This document shows, one piece after another, positions 46,525 through 56,895 of a DNA stretch of 64,000 nt. The DNA comes from Ophiosphaerella korrae (lineage: Eukaryota; Ascomycota; Dothideomycetes; Pleosporales; Phaeosphaeriaceae): assembly GCA_028456385.1 (NCBI GenBank), contig JALNQF010000009.1, forward strand, positions 248,001 to 312,000, written 5' to 3'. Numbering within the stretch: the first letter of the stretch is position 1; the number at the start of each line of letters is the position of its first letter. The notes under the pieces were generated by a model. It saw only the letters and a list, made by a program, of their open reading frames with translations. It was not told the DNA's origin and ran no database searches. A program made the translations under genes and the position numbers.

Positions 46525-49500
46525 ATGGTGTCCAACATGTCGTCCTTAATGGACCTTGTTTCTCAAAATCAACCACACTTCAAAACACACCAAGCCCTTC
46601 TCGTCATCGGAATGCAAAATGATTTTATTCAACCAGACGGGCGATTACCTGTAAGCAATAACAATGGATATCTCGACCGTATACAAACCCTCATTCCCAA
46701 ATTTCGTGAGCTCAATGGAAATGTCATTTGGGTTCAGACGCTTTACGAAGGCGATCGGATTGCGAACGATGCAAATACGGGCGAAGGAGATGCACTTGTG
46801 GTCGGTGGGCTCATCGACGGAGATGAAAGCAGCACCGAGGGTGGCGATGAGGATGTGCTCAAAGATCTCCCAACAGAGAAATCAAAATCATCCAAACATA
46901 AACAACGTGCGCTCGACCTGCTCAAACGCGTATCGGCGCGCAGGAAGACTATTCCCCGAGAGGTGGCACGGGCATCAGCCGAGCAGGATGACGAGTTATT
47001 CCTATTGAAAAGCGAAAAGAAGACACCGGCCTGCGTCCCAGACACCCATGGGGTTCAATTTGCGGATATCGTTGCTATGCAGTTTGAACTTCCTGCAGAC
47101 ATAGTCATCCGCACTACCAACTACTCTGCTTTCCAGGACACACCACTGCTCATGACACTGCGGGCGAAGCTCGTTACTGAGCTGTACATTTGTGGTTGCA
47201 TCACGAATGTATCGGTGCTGGCCACCGTCATTGATGCAGCACGACATGGTGTCAAGATCAACGTTATTGAAGACTGTCTAGGCTATCGAAAGCAAGCTCG
47301 ACACGAGTTAGCATTAAAACGCATGGATGAGTTCTTCGATGCTTATCTGGTCAACAGCACAGAAATATTGGCACGACAACACCCACCAGCTGAGGAACAA
47401 AAGCGAATCTCGCCCAATGGCTCAAGAAAGGACTCTAAAGGCACAGAGAAACCACTCGAAGCTATGGCGGGAAGGTTGTCGTTGAATGATGCCGATGCAC
47501 GACCGTTATCCCGACCCCAGAGTATTCGGTCTCCCACCAAAGTCTTGACTGGAGGGCAACGCAAGTTGTCACTTGCCTCAGCTGCGGAAAGCCGGAAAAT
47601 TTTAAAAACCCCGCCTATTGTTGAACAGCCTAGTGGAGTCACTGACGAGCAATTTGCGGACAACCTGGTGCGGGGCGCAGTCATCCCAGGTGTGGAGGAA
47701 CGTGCGGAGATCGGTGAGAAGCAAGAGCCTAGGCTAGTCACTAAGAAGATTCGAATGCGGTCAAAGGGAAAAAAGAAGAAGAAAAAGCCGGAATCTGAGG
47801 GGCTGGAGGAGAAGGAGGAGGCGGAGGCTTCAAGTGCAAAAACTGAAGCGGCTGAGGCGGCACGATCTGGAACAATCGCCTCAGCCACTGAAGTCGCCAA
47901 GCCGCCACAAGGGCAGGCAGCAGAGACGCGACGAAGTTCCATGTTATCGAAGGCTGAGAGTGTACTCAATCTCCGCGAGAAAATATCTAGGCAGCAGCCA
48001 CTAAAGACAGTCGCTTCACAACCCATTTTGTCCGGGAAGGTTGAGTCGAAAGACAAAGAAAGGGATAGAGATAGTTGGTCAGATCGCATGCGCTTGTCAT
48101 TGTCCAGGGCGCCAAAGTCAGACTCAGCATCTGAGTCAAAACACAGACTCTCGATTGTTTCTACCAAAACACCCTCTACACCATCGAAAGTCGAGTCGCG
48201 CCCTGCTTCAGTAGCTGCTACACTTACGGAGATACCAGCAACGCCCTCAAAGACTACCGAACTCGAGGCCGAAGAAGAACGCCCAGTCTCTGCCGAGAAG
48301 TCAGCCGAGCTTGAATGCCACACAAAGTCCCCAACTCCAACACGAGACCAAGAAAATTCTACGATGGGCAAGCGTTTCAAGCTTCAATCTCTGGCAACAC
48401 TTCCTGTCTTGGGTCCGGAGGATATCCTCGCAGAGGGTGACTCACGCATCATACACAACTTTTTCCCACCGGATTTCAAGCACCTCACTGATGCATCAAA
48501 GCCACTACGAGACGTGATTTTTTCACAGTTATACAACGAAGTCAGATGGCAGAAGATGTTGCACCAACAGGGCGAGGTTCCCCGCCTCGTATGCTGTCAG
48601 GGCGAATTTGGTGAGGATGGATCGATGCCAGTATATCGCCATCCAACAGATCAGACACTACCACTACTACACTTTTCACCAAAGGTCCAAGTCGTCAAAA
48701 GGCAAGCCGAGAAACTCGTTGGTCACCCACTGAATCACGTGTTAATTCAACTCTACCGCTCAGGCAACGATTACATCTCGGAACACTCAGACAAAACACT
48801 TGATATCACCAAAGGGTCTTCGATAGTTAACGTAAGTTTCGGAGCTCAACGCACAATGCGTCTACGTACCAAGAAGGCTCCGAAAGCTAGTGAGAGTAAG
48901 ACCGCAGAAGATAAGCAGGACAGGGATACACAGCGCGAGACTCAACGTGTCGCAATGCCCCATAATTCTATGCTTGTTCTCGGCCTCAAGAGTAATAAAA
49001 AATGGTTGCATGGCATCATGGCTGATAAGCGTCTTGTTGCCGAGCGAAGCACTGCCGAGAATGCATACAATGGAATCCGAATTAGCCTGACTTTCCGCCG
49101 CATTGGAACGTTCATCGACGCCAAGGAATCCACAATTTGGGGCCAAGGTGCAACTGCAAAGGAGAAAAGAGATGCAGCAGACATAATCAACGGCGACGAA
49201 GGCGAGAGCCAACGTATGATCTACGCCTTCTCGCGAGAAAATCATAGTGCCGAATTTGACTGGGACACACACTATGGTAGCGGTTTTGACCTTCTTCATC
49301 TTCATGCCACATCCAGTAACATCCCCCTGCTGTTCGCATCTAACAACACCATTGAGACCAGACAAACGCAACTTGGTCTATGGGAAGCAAAGGTTCCATT
49401 TACCGTCATTGATGCCCCCGCGCTGGAAAAGGAATATGAAGTCGATCGTCAAGTTACATTCAGGGACACAGATTTCCAGCATACAGAAGTCTCTATGAGC

Positions 49501-49923
49501 GGTAGCATCCTAATTTACATTGACAGATACTTTCCACTGGATAACGATGAGCGCGGCAAAGCATGTTCGGCGAACGCGTATCCTATCATCATTCTCGCAA
49601 CCGGAATATTAAAAGCATGGTACAACCACTCGGTTCCTACATATACGACCGAACTCATGACATTACTGGCATGTTTAGAAGATAGGTTGAAAAGCGAAGG
49701 AGGGCCATTTATCGCAGGTCGTAGGTTTAGCATTGCCGATTGTTATGTTTGGCCGATTATAGATGAGATTATTAGCTGGAGTGGTTGGGATGACGTGTTA
49801 TTTCCTTGTCTAACAGAGTATTATAAGATAACGTGGAGGAAGAAAACGTGCGTGAAGAAGATGAGGGAGAAGTTACCAGAGGCAAAAAAGATTAAGGAAG
49901 AAATGGAGACGGAGAAGGCATAG
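46525..49923 (+). CDS. Isochorismatase-like / AlkB-like / GST-C fusion protein
   Basis: A single-exon protein of 1132 aa. Residues about 15-280 form an isochorismatase-like hydrolase domain starting LLVIGMQNDF. The usual catalytic Cys position is Ser (ICGCITNVSVL) and the usual Lys before YSAF is not present (TTNYSAF), so this part is likely non-catalytic. A disordered, Lys/Glu/Ser-rich linker runs from about 290 to 620. An AlkB-like Fe(II)/2-oxoglutarate dioxygenase domain follows (about 640-875): NFFPPDF, IQLYRSGNDYISEHSDKTLDI (iron-binding H-x-D), the distal His in WLHGI, and RISLTFR. The C-terminal region, LEDRLKSEGGPFIAGRRFSIADCYVW, is a glutathione-transferase C-domain-like helix bundle. 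A DNA or RNA demethylase role is plausible. The start is the first ATG; the second, MSSLMD, is four codons later. Confidence 0.88.
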   Translation: MVSNMSSLMDLVSQNQPHFKTHQALLVIGMQNDFIQPDGRLPVSNNNGYLDRIQTLIPKFRELNGNVIWVQTLYEGDRIANDANTGEGDALVVGGLIDGDESSTEGGDEDVLKDLPTEKSKSSKHKQRALDLLKRVSARRKTIPREVARASAEQDDELFLLKSEKKTPACVPDTHGVQFADIVAMQFELPADIVIRTTNYSAFQDTPLLMTLRAKLVTELYICGCITNVSVLATVIDAARHGVKINVIEDCLGYRKQARHELALKRMDEFFDAYLVNSTEILARQHPPAEEQKRISPNGSRKDSKGTEKPLEAMAGRLSLNDADARPLSRPQSIRSPTKVLTGGQRKLSLASAAESRKILKTPPIVEQPSGVTDEQFADNLVRGAVIPGVEERAEIGEKQEPRLVTKKIRMRSKGKKKKKKPESEGLEEKEEAEASSAKTEAAEAARSGTIASATEVAKPPQGQAAETRRSSMLSKAESVLNLREKISRQQPLKTVASQPILSGKVESKDKERDRDSWSDRMRLSLSRAPKSDSASESKHRLSIVSTKTPSTPSKVESRPASVAATLTEIPATPSKTTELEAEEERPVSAEKSAELECHTKSPTPTRDQENSTMGKRFKLQSLATLPVLGPEDILAEGDSRIIHNFFPPDFKHLTDASKPLRDVIFSQLYNEVRWQKMLHQQGEVPRLVCCQGEFGEDGSMPVYRHPTDQTLPLLHFSPKVQVVKRQAEKLVGHPLNHVLIQLYRSGNDYISEHSDKTLDITKGSSIVNVSFGAQRTMRLRTKKAPKASESKTAEDKQDRDTQRETQRVAMPHNSMLVLGLKSNKKWLHGIMADKRLVAERSTAENAYNGIRISLTFRRIGTFIDAKESTIWGQGATAKEKRDAADIINGDEGESQRMIYAFSRENHSAEFDWDTHYGSGFDLLHLHATSSNIPLLFASNNTIETRQTQLGLWEAKVPFTVIDAPALEKEYEVDRQVTFRDTDFQHTEVSMSGSILIYIDRYFPLDNDERGKACSANAYPIIILATGILKAWYNHSVPTYTTELMTLLACLEDRLKSEGGPFIAGRRFSIADCYVWPIIDEIISWSGWDDVLFPCLTEYYKITWRKKTCVKKMREKLPEAKKIKEEMETEKA

Positions 49924-50325
49924 GCTGCATGTTTGTCATCAGCTAGGAAGCCTGTTGTTGCTTTTACTAGGATGTGGACAGATTGTGATAGTTGGAAGTA
50001 ATTCATTTGATTACTAGTAGTCTGCGTGGCAGCCTCATTGAAATGTTTTGTGAGGCTCAACTAAACCAATCAGAAGACTGACTTGAACACAACGAGCATG
50101 AACATCCATCCCATCACCTTGGTTTCCCGAACGAAGAAATACGCTAACCGTATCTGCCGCACAGACTTACCTCGGCCCATTTCCATACCACCCTCGCAAC
50201 GTCGGTCGCATCTCACCCACATTTCTCGTGTACATTTCCAACAAATCCTCCATTGTCGAAAACAAAATTTTAAGCAAGAAATTAGCAAGCTTGCTCCAGA
50301 GAAAGCAAGACCAAAACCATACACA

Positions 50326-51559
50326 ATGGCCGACAAAACAGCGTATAAATTTGACCTATTCAACGTGTCGTTCCCGGCAGAATATGTTGCACACGTTGAG
50401 ATCAATCGGCCAGAGAAGCTGAATGCGTTCAAAGAAGTGTATGTATCGACCCATTTGCTCACTGTCCGAACTATGCTGGAACCAGACGGAAGAAAGTCGC
50501 GTCTACCGTCCACCACTATTACCTGGTTGATCCGCCCGTTCTGCCTTTTTTTTTTTTTTAAAAAAAAAAAAAAACATTACCTCAACTAGCCAAGCACAAC
50601 ACTTTCCAACTCCCCATTACTCCCGTCTCTGATTCTCGACCCCGCTAACCCGGTTTACAATAGTATGTGGTTGAACCTCTCTTCAATCTTCACCAAGCTC
50701 TCACACGACGCCAACGTCCGCGCCATAATTCTGACCGGCGCTGGGGACCGCGCATTCACCGCCGGTCTAGACGTCCAGGTGAGTGAGGGGGGGGGGTTTT
50801 TTTTTTCCAACTCCAATAATACATGCAATCATCCTCCTAGTCATCGACATGGCCGATTTTACTACTCTCGATATATAAACTACCATCTCCCAGGACAAAA
50901 TTCTATTCGATGGGGCAGGGCTAACGCGCACGGCTACCTAGGCGGCATCTCAAGGCGCGTTGACGTCCACCATTGCAGCGGACCCCGCTCGCAGAGCCAA
51001 TGATCTGCGCCGACACATTGTAGAGTTCCAAAGCTGCATCACTGCGATTGAGAAGTGTGAGAAGCCGGTGATTGCCGTGCTCCACGGCATCTCGTACGGC
51101 CTGGCTATTGATATGGCACTCGCATGTGACATTCGTTTTGCCGCGAGCGACGCCAAATTTTCGGTCAAGGAAGTCGATATTGGCATCGCGGCGGACATTG
51201 GGACTCTGACTCGGCTGCCGCACTCAGTGGGGAACCATTCGTGGATCAAAGAAATTGCATTGTCGGCTAGAGTGTTTGGAAGTGAGGAGGCTTTGATGCA
51301 TGGGCTTGTGAGTCGCGTATGTAAGGACAAGAAAACGGCAGTCCAAGAGGGATTGGAGCTGGCTAGCTTGATCGCGAGCAAGAGCCCTGTGGCGGTGATG
51401 GGGACAAAGGAGCTTATCAACTACTCGAGGGGTCGGCCAGTTGCAGATGGGCTGAGCTATACTACCGTGTGGAATGCGGCCATGTTGCAGACGCAGGACG
51501 TCAAGGATGCCATGCTGGGTGGAATACAGAAAAAGAAGGCCACTTTTAGTAAGCTGTAG
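50326..51559 (+). CDS. Peroxisomal dienoyl-CoA isomerase (ECH1-like)
   Basis: Crotonase-fold enzyme of unsaturated fatty-acid beta-oxidation (delta3,5-delta2,4-dienoyl-CoA isomerase). Exons 50326-50438, 50664-50778 and 50942-51559 give 281 aa in frame. The oxyanion-hole blocks are AFTAGLDVQ and HGISYGLAIDMALACD. The acidic catalytic residues are in KFSVKEVDIGIAADIGTL, which is diagnostic for ECH1. The C-terminus is SKL, a type-1 peroxisomal signal. The first intron (225 nt) carries a T run followed by an A run (about 50548-50575); the second (163 nt) begins with a G run and a T run. SidH, the siderophore hydratase, is also a peroxisomal crotonase, but the ECH1 signature and the housekeeping surroundings argue against it. 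Confidence 0.88.
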
Positions 51560-51810
51560 ATGAGCGCTTTCATACATGAATCTTGTTTTATCAGCGTGCA
51601 TAAATCATTACATGGACGTGATGAATTTTTCATTTCCTCTGAGCGCCTGGATGCTAATACCGGAAGAGATATGACCATGCCCAAAACCCAGCCCGCATAG
51701 AGCGTCACTCATATTCCCATGGCATGCTACACGAGATGTGGAAATCATGGAATCATTTATTTTCCCACTTTGGCCTTGCGTCAACCTAGCTCTAAAGCTA
51801 CAACAGACGT

Positions 51811-53064
51811 TTATGCCCTTGACATGACACCCCAGCAGCGAATGCGGTTGTCAGTATATCCAGCAAATAGAGTCTGGCCATCGGCGCTCCAGGCCAAGCT
51901 GACACATTCGGGCTCCCGGCTCTTCTTGCCAACCTCCATGTACTCGGGCTTCAGCTCATCGACCTTGCTCTTCTTCTCGAGGTCGAAGATGATGATGCTG
52001 GAAGCGGTGGCGGCGCACAGCCAGTAACGGTTGGGCGAGAAGACGAGGGCGTGGATCTCGTCACCGGCGGAGAGGGAGTAGAGGTGCTTGGACTCGTTCA
52101 AGTCCCAGAGCATGGTGGTTCCGTCCTTGCCTCCGGAGGCGCAGAGAGAGCCATCGGGGGAGATGGTTACGGTATTGATGTAGCCGGTGTGGCCAATGTG
52201 GTCGGTCTGGATGCGGCAAGAAGCAAGTTCCCAAACCTAGCGAGATCATGTCAGCGTTTGAGCGCAGGCGAAATGCTTATCAAGGGCGCAGGATGATGTG
52301 CCATGTCAGTTCTATGGTGTTGTTGTCTCATAGCCGAAGCTCTGAAGTAGCAAATACTTGAGAAAAATCCAAAATCATCATATACAGGCAAAGAAACAGC
52401 GGAGCACCAACCTTGACGAGCTTGTCCCAGCCAGCGGAGACGATGACAGGGTTCTGGGGATTTGGCGAGAAGCGCACGCACGAAACCCACTCGGTGTGGC
52501 CCTTGTCGATGATGGTGTACTTGCAGTCGCCGAGCGTGTTCCAGAGCTTGATGGTTCGGTCGCGCGAGCCTGAGACAATCTGGCGGTTGTCGGCGGAGAA
52601 GGAGACGGAGAGAACGTCGTTGGTGTGGCCGACGAAGCGGCGGGTAGTGACACCAGTGGAGAGCTCCCAGAGGCGGAGCGTCTTGTCCCACGACGAGGAA
52701 AGAGCGTAGGCGCCGTCTGAGGAAATGACCTTGGCAACAAGTCAGTTCGGCGCCATGTGAAGAGTTAGCCGCTGCGGCGCCTGGGTACATACGCAGTCGG
52801 AGACAATGTGCGAGTGGCCGTGGAGGCTCCGCTTAGGGTAGCCGTACGAGGTCTCGTCACGGGTCAAGTTCCAGATGATGAGCGTCTTGTCGCGCGAGCC
52901 GGAGAGGAGCATGTTGGGGCTGTTTGCATGTCAGTTTCAACGCCTATACGTAAGGGCAGAGGCAAAGTGGGATGATGCACGCACTTCTCGAGCGAGGTCG
53001 CGAGCGAGGTCACCCAGCCAGAGTGGCCCTCAAGGGTGCCACGGAGAACCAATTGCTCGGCCAT
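51811..53064 (-). CDS. cpc2: RACK1 / Gbeta-like WD40 ribosomal scaffold
   Basis: A seven-bladed WD40 protein of the 40S subunit (Asc1/Cpc2/RACK1), which couples signalling to translation. Four exons, 53064-52985, 52919-52793, 52729-52412 and 52236-51811, give 316 aa, the exact family size. The start [20 protein letters not shown] and repeated GH...WD units (LIIWNL, LRLWEL, IKLWNT, VWELAS, MLWDL, IIFDL, IRCWG) are all visible. The third intron is long for this window (175 nt) because it holds a C/D box snoRNA related to U24. The gene lies tail to tail with the ECH1 gene, 251 bases apart. Confidence 0.97.
52302..52386 (-). ncRNA. U24: C/D box snoRNA, U24-like, in RACK1 intron 3
   Basis: On the minus strand within intron 52237-52411: C box ATGATGA (52381-52375), then TATTTGCTACTTCAGAG, which matches the rRNA-guide part I remember from yeast snR24/U24, a shared ATGAGACA block, a CACCA-containing second guide and D box CTGA (52309-52306). 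Short flanking bases (CCTGT / ACATGG) can partly pair as a terminal stem. Yeast snR24 also lies in the intron of the RACK1 orthologue ASC1, and guides 2'-O-methylation of the large-subunit rRNA. The exact ends are estimated. Confidence 0.85.
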
Positions 53065-53288
53065 GATTGCAATGAGTGGCTTCTGCTGTTGTGGAGGTTG
53101 ACGTGAGGTCGGGCAAAAGTTCGAGCAACAGAGTGTCGTTGATGGCCGTCTATGAATGTGCTATGGAATTTTGACTGGGGGACCGTGCGCACCCTTTGGT
53201 TGGCTGCATTAGCCGAACGCCATGACCACATGTGCTCCCTCACGCGCTATGCCTATCCTGTCCTGAGTGGTAACTCGTCGCATCGGCG

Positions 53289-53316
53289 TATCGCTATCGC
53301 TATCGCTATCGCTATC
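53289..53316. repeat. GCTATC hexanucleotide microsatellite
   Basis: TATC followed by four GCTATC units in the 523-base spacer between the RACK1 start and the 3' end of the U1-C gene. Confidence 0.9.
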
Positions 53317-53587
53317 ACTACCTACGCGGTAAGCCAGGCAGGTGCCCATGAAGAGGAAGACATACGTTTGCACCCGCCTACCACCATTCCTTCTTCACCT
53401 GCTTGACGTCTATTGCATTCGCCCCTGTCGCTGCACCCGTCCATGACCGCCCTTCTCCGCCCCTTAGATATGGCGCGGGTATTTCTTCGCCATCGTCCCA
53501 CTTCCTCCTGAGCTCCGGCATCTTGGAACTTTCCGGGCCCAAGCTACCGTAATGGCTAGTTCCTTCCCTTTTCACGGCTGGAGGCAC

Positions 53588-54343
53588 CTAGCGTCCAGGT
53601 GGGCCAGGAGGAGGAAACCTTCCAGGTGGCCCTACCGGCGGCATCCCAGGCATGCCTACTGGTGGTGGAAATTGCATGCCACCAGGCGGTGGAGGACCTC
53701 CCATTTGTGGAGGGAATGGGAAAGGCATGCCTGCGGGTGGTGGGCCGCTGGGCATGTTTGGTGGAAACGGAGGTAGGCTGGGAGGCAAGTTGGGAGGTAG
53801 GCTGGGAGGCATGTTGGGAGGCATGCTGGGAGGCATGCTGGGAGGCATACCGCCTGGGCCTGGCGGCATGTTCGGTATCGGGAAGGGAGGCATACTAGGC
53901 CCCGCTGTAGAGTGGGTCAGCTTCAGGAGAAGTCGGCTATCTTGTCGGCCAACTTACGACCTCCCCGTCCAGCCCCAAATGGTGGCGGCGGCAACCCGGG
54001 CATTCCTGATTGCTGTTAGCGACTTGTCTCTTCGTCTGACTGCCGTCTCCAACTCACCTGGCGGCGGGAAGCCGGGCATGCTCATAGGTCCTCCCATTCC
54101 TGCCATGGGACCGCCTGGAAACCCTCCGGTGAGATTGGCCTGAAAGAGCGGGTTCGCCTGTCCCTCGGTGTTGTAGGCATCAGTGATGCTGTTGATGACT
54201 TGTTGGGTTTGATCACTCGAGATCTGCTCGTAGTAGGCCTGCACGTTGCGGAGATGGTTGCGCCCGCTGTTATGCGCCTTCCGCACACTCATACTGTCGT
54301 GCGTAAGATAGACATCGCAGTAGTCGCAGAAGAACTTGGGCAT
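53588..54343 (-). CDS. yhc1: U1 snRNP protein C
   Basis: Spliceosomal protein that stabilises U1 pairing with the 5' splice site. Exons 54343-54058, 54005-53958 and 53904-53588 give 216 aa in frame. The N-terminus, [30 protein letters not shown], is split here only by my wording: it has the matrin-type C2H2 zinc finger (C6, C9, H24, H30) that defines the family. The C-terminal half is Pro/Gly/Met-rich, with [12 protein letters not shown] repeats encoded by 12-base units. It lies in tandem with RACK1 and the calponin-homology gene on the minus strand. Confidence 0.95.
53772..53850. repeat. 12-base coding tandem repeats in U1-C tail
   Basis: Imperfect GGGAGGCATGCT-like units (plus strand), encoding repeated M-P-P-S/N or L-P-P-S/N on the minus strand. 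Copy number is likely to vary between strains. Confidence 0.75.
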
Positions 54344-54706
54344 CGTGGACTGCAGCTGCCGGCGGTTCAACAAAAGCAGATTGACGACAGTTTGATGGTA
54401 GTGAGCGCGTCGCGAAAGCCTAGGTAAAAAGAAAGAGCACCGTCGGAGCTCCAGCTACAAAGCACCGATGGACTTGGCGCAGCCTTGTATTCTCACGTGA
54501 TACTGCACGGATGTCTGAACAACTTACCACATATCATTCCTAGGTAAATAACTAAAAGATACGTCTATAGCGTATTCTATAGAAATAATGGCCGCTGGAG
54601 AAGAATGTGGCGTGGTAAAAGCCCACTCTCAAAATGTGCTGCTCATCTATGACCAAACAAACAACACCTTGCTAAAATGCAACATAAAACGGGACCGAAA
54701 GCCCGT

Positions 54707-56728
54707 TCATCTCGGCCCAAAAGGTCTGGGCCCGCCAATTTGCCGCCTGCCTCCAAAGTTGATGCCCCCGGAGTTGTTCTGGTTGTCCCCGCCCATGTAG
54801 CCGTACTGATTGACATCCCAGCTCTGGCCTTCGCCCGTGCCGGCAGACGGATCCTTTGCAGCCGACTGGATTTCGCGTTGAGTTTCTTCCCATTCTCGTT
54901 GGCGTTCGCGTTCACGCTCCATTTCACGCTCAAGTAGCGTTTTTGACGCTCTAACTTGGGGATTTGTTTTTGGTTGGGCAGTTGGGCGGCGCGCATGTTC
55001 CTCGCGCTGTTCAGACTTGCCTAGGGGTTCAGGAGGAATGTGCGTCGTGGGCTTGAGAGGCGCCGAGGCTGGGTTAGATACGAGATGCTTGTCTGCGCGG
55101 TTCGTTTTTGCGTAGGCAGCAGGGTCAGGGAGAGGTCTAGATGATGGCTCTGGTAATGGGCGCGTTGGCAAAGAGGGCGGTGTGGGTTCGGGAAGAGGGC
55201 GAGGAGGCTGTCTTTGGGTGGTCTCTCTTTGTTTGCGCAAGTAGTCGCGGTCATCGGCTTGGGCCCATGAGGCCGTGCTATCCTGTGGTGAGGGAGCGCG
55301 GGGCGGAGGCTGTGGCCGTGGACGGCTTCGTGATCGCTCGCGCGTTCGGCTCTTGGAGCGTGATGTCAGCTTCTTCTCCTGCGAGCGTCCGTCCCTTTTG
55401 AGCTGGTATTGCTTCTCGCGTTCCTTGGCCTCCTCAAGCTGGCGCTCTAGCTCCCGTATCCGGTCGCGCTCACTACTGTGCTCCTCGTCCTGGCTGCTGC
55501 GGCGACTGCGCGATCGGCCAGCTTGTTCGGCCTGATACTGGCTGAGATACTGGCCCTTTAGTCTCACATCGCTTCCCGCACGCTTCCGTCGTGTTTCCGC
55601 CTCCATGCGTTCCTGGGCCTCGCATTCTTCTCGCTGGCGTTGCTCCTCGTCTGCCTTCCAACGCCGCTCCTGGTCCTCCCACTCGCGCTTTTGCTGCTCG
55701 AGCCGTCGCTGCTCGGCTTCGCGCTGCTTGCGCGACTCCTCCTCCCATCTCTTTTCCTCGGCTATGCGTGCCCTCTCTTCCTCTGCCTCGCGTTGGGCTC
55801 GGCGCTGGTGCTCGGCCTCCTCTGCCTGGACCCGCAGCCGCTCGTCCTCGGCGGCCTTCTCTCTGCGTTTGCGCTCCTTCTCGGCAGTGTTGGGCACGTG
55901 GGGCCCCGCGCTGGTGATTTGGCGGCGGGCGCCGAAAGCGACGCCCTGGTTGCCCTGGCTCGCGCCGCCCATGTAGCCGTACTGGTGGATGTTCCATGCC
56001 GGGACGGTGGTGCCCTCGTCGGTCTTCCTGCTCCAGCTGCTAACACCGCCAGGAGGCGACTTGGGGATGCCGTTGGACGTGTAGGAGGCGGTGGATCCGC
56101 CGGTGCGCGTGGGGCTGAGTGCCTGCACGGCTGGCGGGCGGGCAAGGGGGTTGAATGTGCTGGAGCCGCTGGCGGTGCTGTTGGTGCTGGGCCCCCGGCT
56201 CCGGCCAAAGCCCGCAGGTGAGGCCATGCCCGGGCTCGACAGGCCATTTGCAGGCGGGTTGGCGCCGCCCGTGGTCGCGGGGCTCACGACGCTGCCGGCT
56301 CGCCTGGGGCCTATGGCGGTGGGGAAGTCGGCGGGGCTCACGGCGCTGGCGACGCGGCTGAAGGCGCTGAGGCACTGCAGCACCTGGGCGGGGTCCTTGG
56401 CCTCGTACAGGTCGACCGTCAGGAAGCGGTCGTGGGCGGGCATGTTGAGCGGCGGCAGCTCGCAGGCGCGCAGAAAGTGCGAGATGTTCTCCATCTGGAT
56501 AAACGGCATGGCCGACTTCTTGAAGCGCACGCCCGGGCTGGGCACCGCCAGGTTGACGAGCCTGCACAGCACCGTGCCGTCCTTGAGGGCGTCGAGCAGG
56601 TCGCCCGCGGGCAGGCGCTCGCCCAGGACCGCCTCGATCCAGTCGCGCGCCTCGTTTGCGGCTTTTGGCGTGTACCGGTCCATGCGCAGCTTCTTCATGT
56701 CCTGGTCCAGCGACGTGACGGACGCCAT
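54707..56728 (-). CDS. Calponin-homology actin-binding protein (Scp1/transgelin type)
   Basis: Likely bundles actin filaments. Single exon, 673 aa, start MASVTSLDQDMKKLRMDRY. A type-3 CH domain spans about 25-140: ANEARDWIEAVLGE, DLLDALKDGTVLCRLVNL, FIQMENISHFLRAC. A Ser/Pro-rich stretch follows, then a calponin-family repeat WNIHQYGYMGGASQGNQGVAFGARR near 240. A long Arg/Glu/Gln-rich coiled-coil (about 280-440) and a basic Pro-rich region follow. A second calponin-family repeat, WDVNQYGYMGG with GGINFGGRRQIGGPR, closes the protein. Yeast Scp1 is only about 200 aa (CH plus one repeat), so this is an expanded form. The frame is open upstream of 56728, but the CH start supports this ATG. Confidence 0.92.
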   Translation of the reverse strand: MASVTSLDQDMKKLRMDRYTPKAANEARDWIEAVLGERLPAGDLLDALKDGTVLCRLVNLAVPSPGVRFKKSAMPFIQMENISHFLRACELPPLNMPAHDRFLTVDLYEAKDPAQVLQCLSAFSRVASAVSPADFPTAIGPRRAGSVVSPATTGGANPPANGLSSPGMASPAGFGRSRGPSTNSTASGSSTFNPLARPPAVQALSPTRTGGSTASYTSNGIPKSPPGGVSSWSRKTDEGTTVPAWNIHQYGYMGGASQGNQGVAFGARRQITSAGPHVPNTAEKERKRREKAAEDERLRVQAEEAEHQRRAQREAEEERARIAEEKRWEEESRKQREAEQRRLEQQKREWEDQERRWKADEEQRQREECEAQERMEAETRRKRAGSDVRLKGQYLSQYQAEQAGRSRSRRSSQDEEHSSERDRIRELERQLEEAKEREKQYQLKRDGRSQEKKLTSRSKSRTRERSRSRPRPQPPPRAPSPQDSTASWAQADDRDYLRKQRETTQRQPPRPLPEPTPPSLPTRPLPEPSSRPLPDPAAYAKTNRADKHLVSNPASAPLKPTTHIPPEPLGKSEQREEHARRPTAQPKTNPQVRASKTLLEREMERERERQREWEETQREIQSAAKDPSAGTGEGQSWDVNQYGYMGGDNQNNSGGINFGGRRQIGGPRPFGPR

Positions 56729-56895
56729 GGTGGGCCGAGATATTCCTTGTTGTGTGCTTGTTGGCGCTGTTGGGCTGTCGTGGGTTGCGGGGAGTGCACG
56801 CACCAACGTCATCACATCCGTCCAGAAGCTCCAGAAGCTCCAGAATCTCCAGAATAGTTCTGTTTCCCAGATATCATCCATCTGCGTCTCCCACA
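56729..56895. promoter_or_regulatory. Bidirectional promoter, CH gene and NDUFAF2-like gene
   Basis: 167 bases between divergent start codons, with a short direct repeat (AGAAGCTCC twice, then AGAATCTCC) at about 56822-56850. Confidence 0.55.

Noticed and set aside
47343..48380. 345-aa minus-strand frame inside the isochorismatase-AlkB gene
   Set aside because: Antisense of a low-complexity Lys/Glu/Ser linker, with no domain and no start context.
50879..50941. Extra exon reading DKILFDGAGLTRTAT in the ECH1 gene
   Set aside because: It runs into an in-frame TAG just before the conserved AASQG block. Splicing directly from DVQ to AASQG keeps the phase and fits the family.
50326..51559. Crotonase gene as the missing SidH of the siderophore pathway
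   Set aside because: It has the ECH1-specific KEVDIGIAADIGTL block and SKL end, lies about 26 kb away among housekeeping genes, and has no iron-GATA site upstream.
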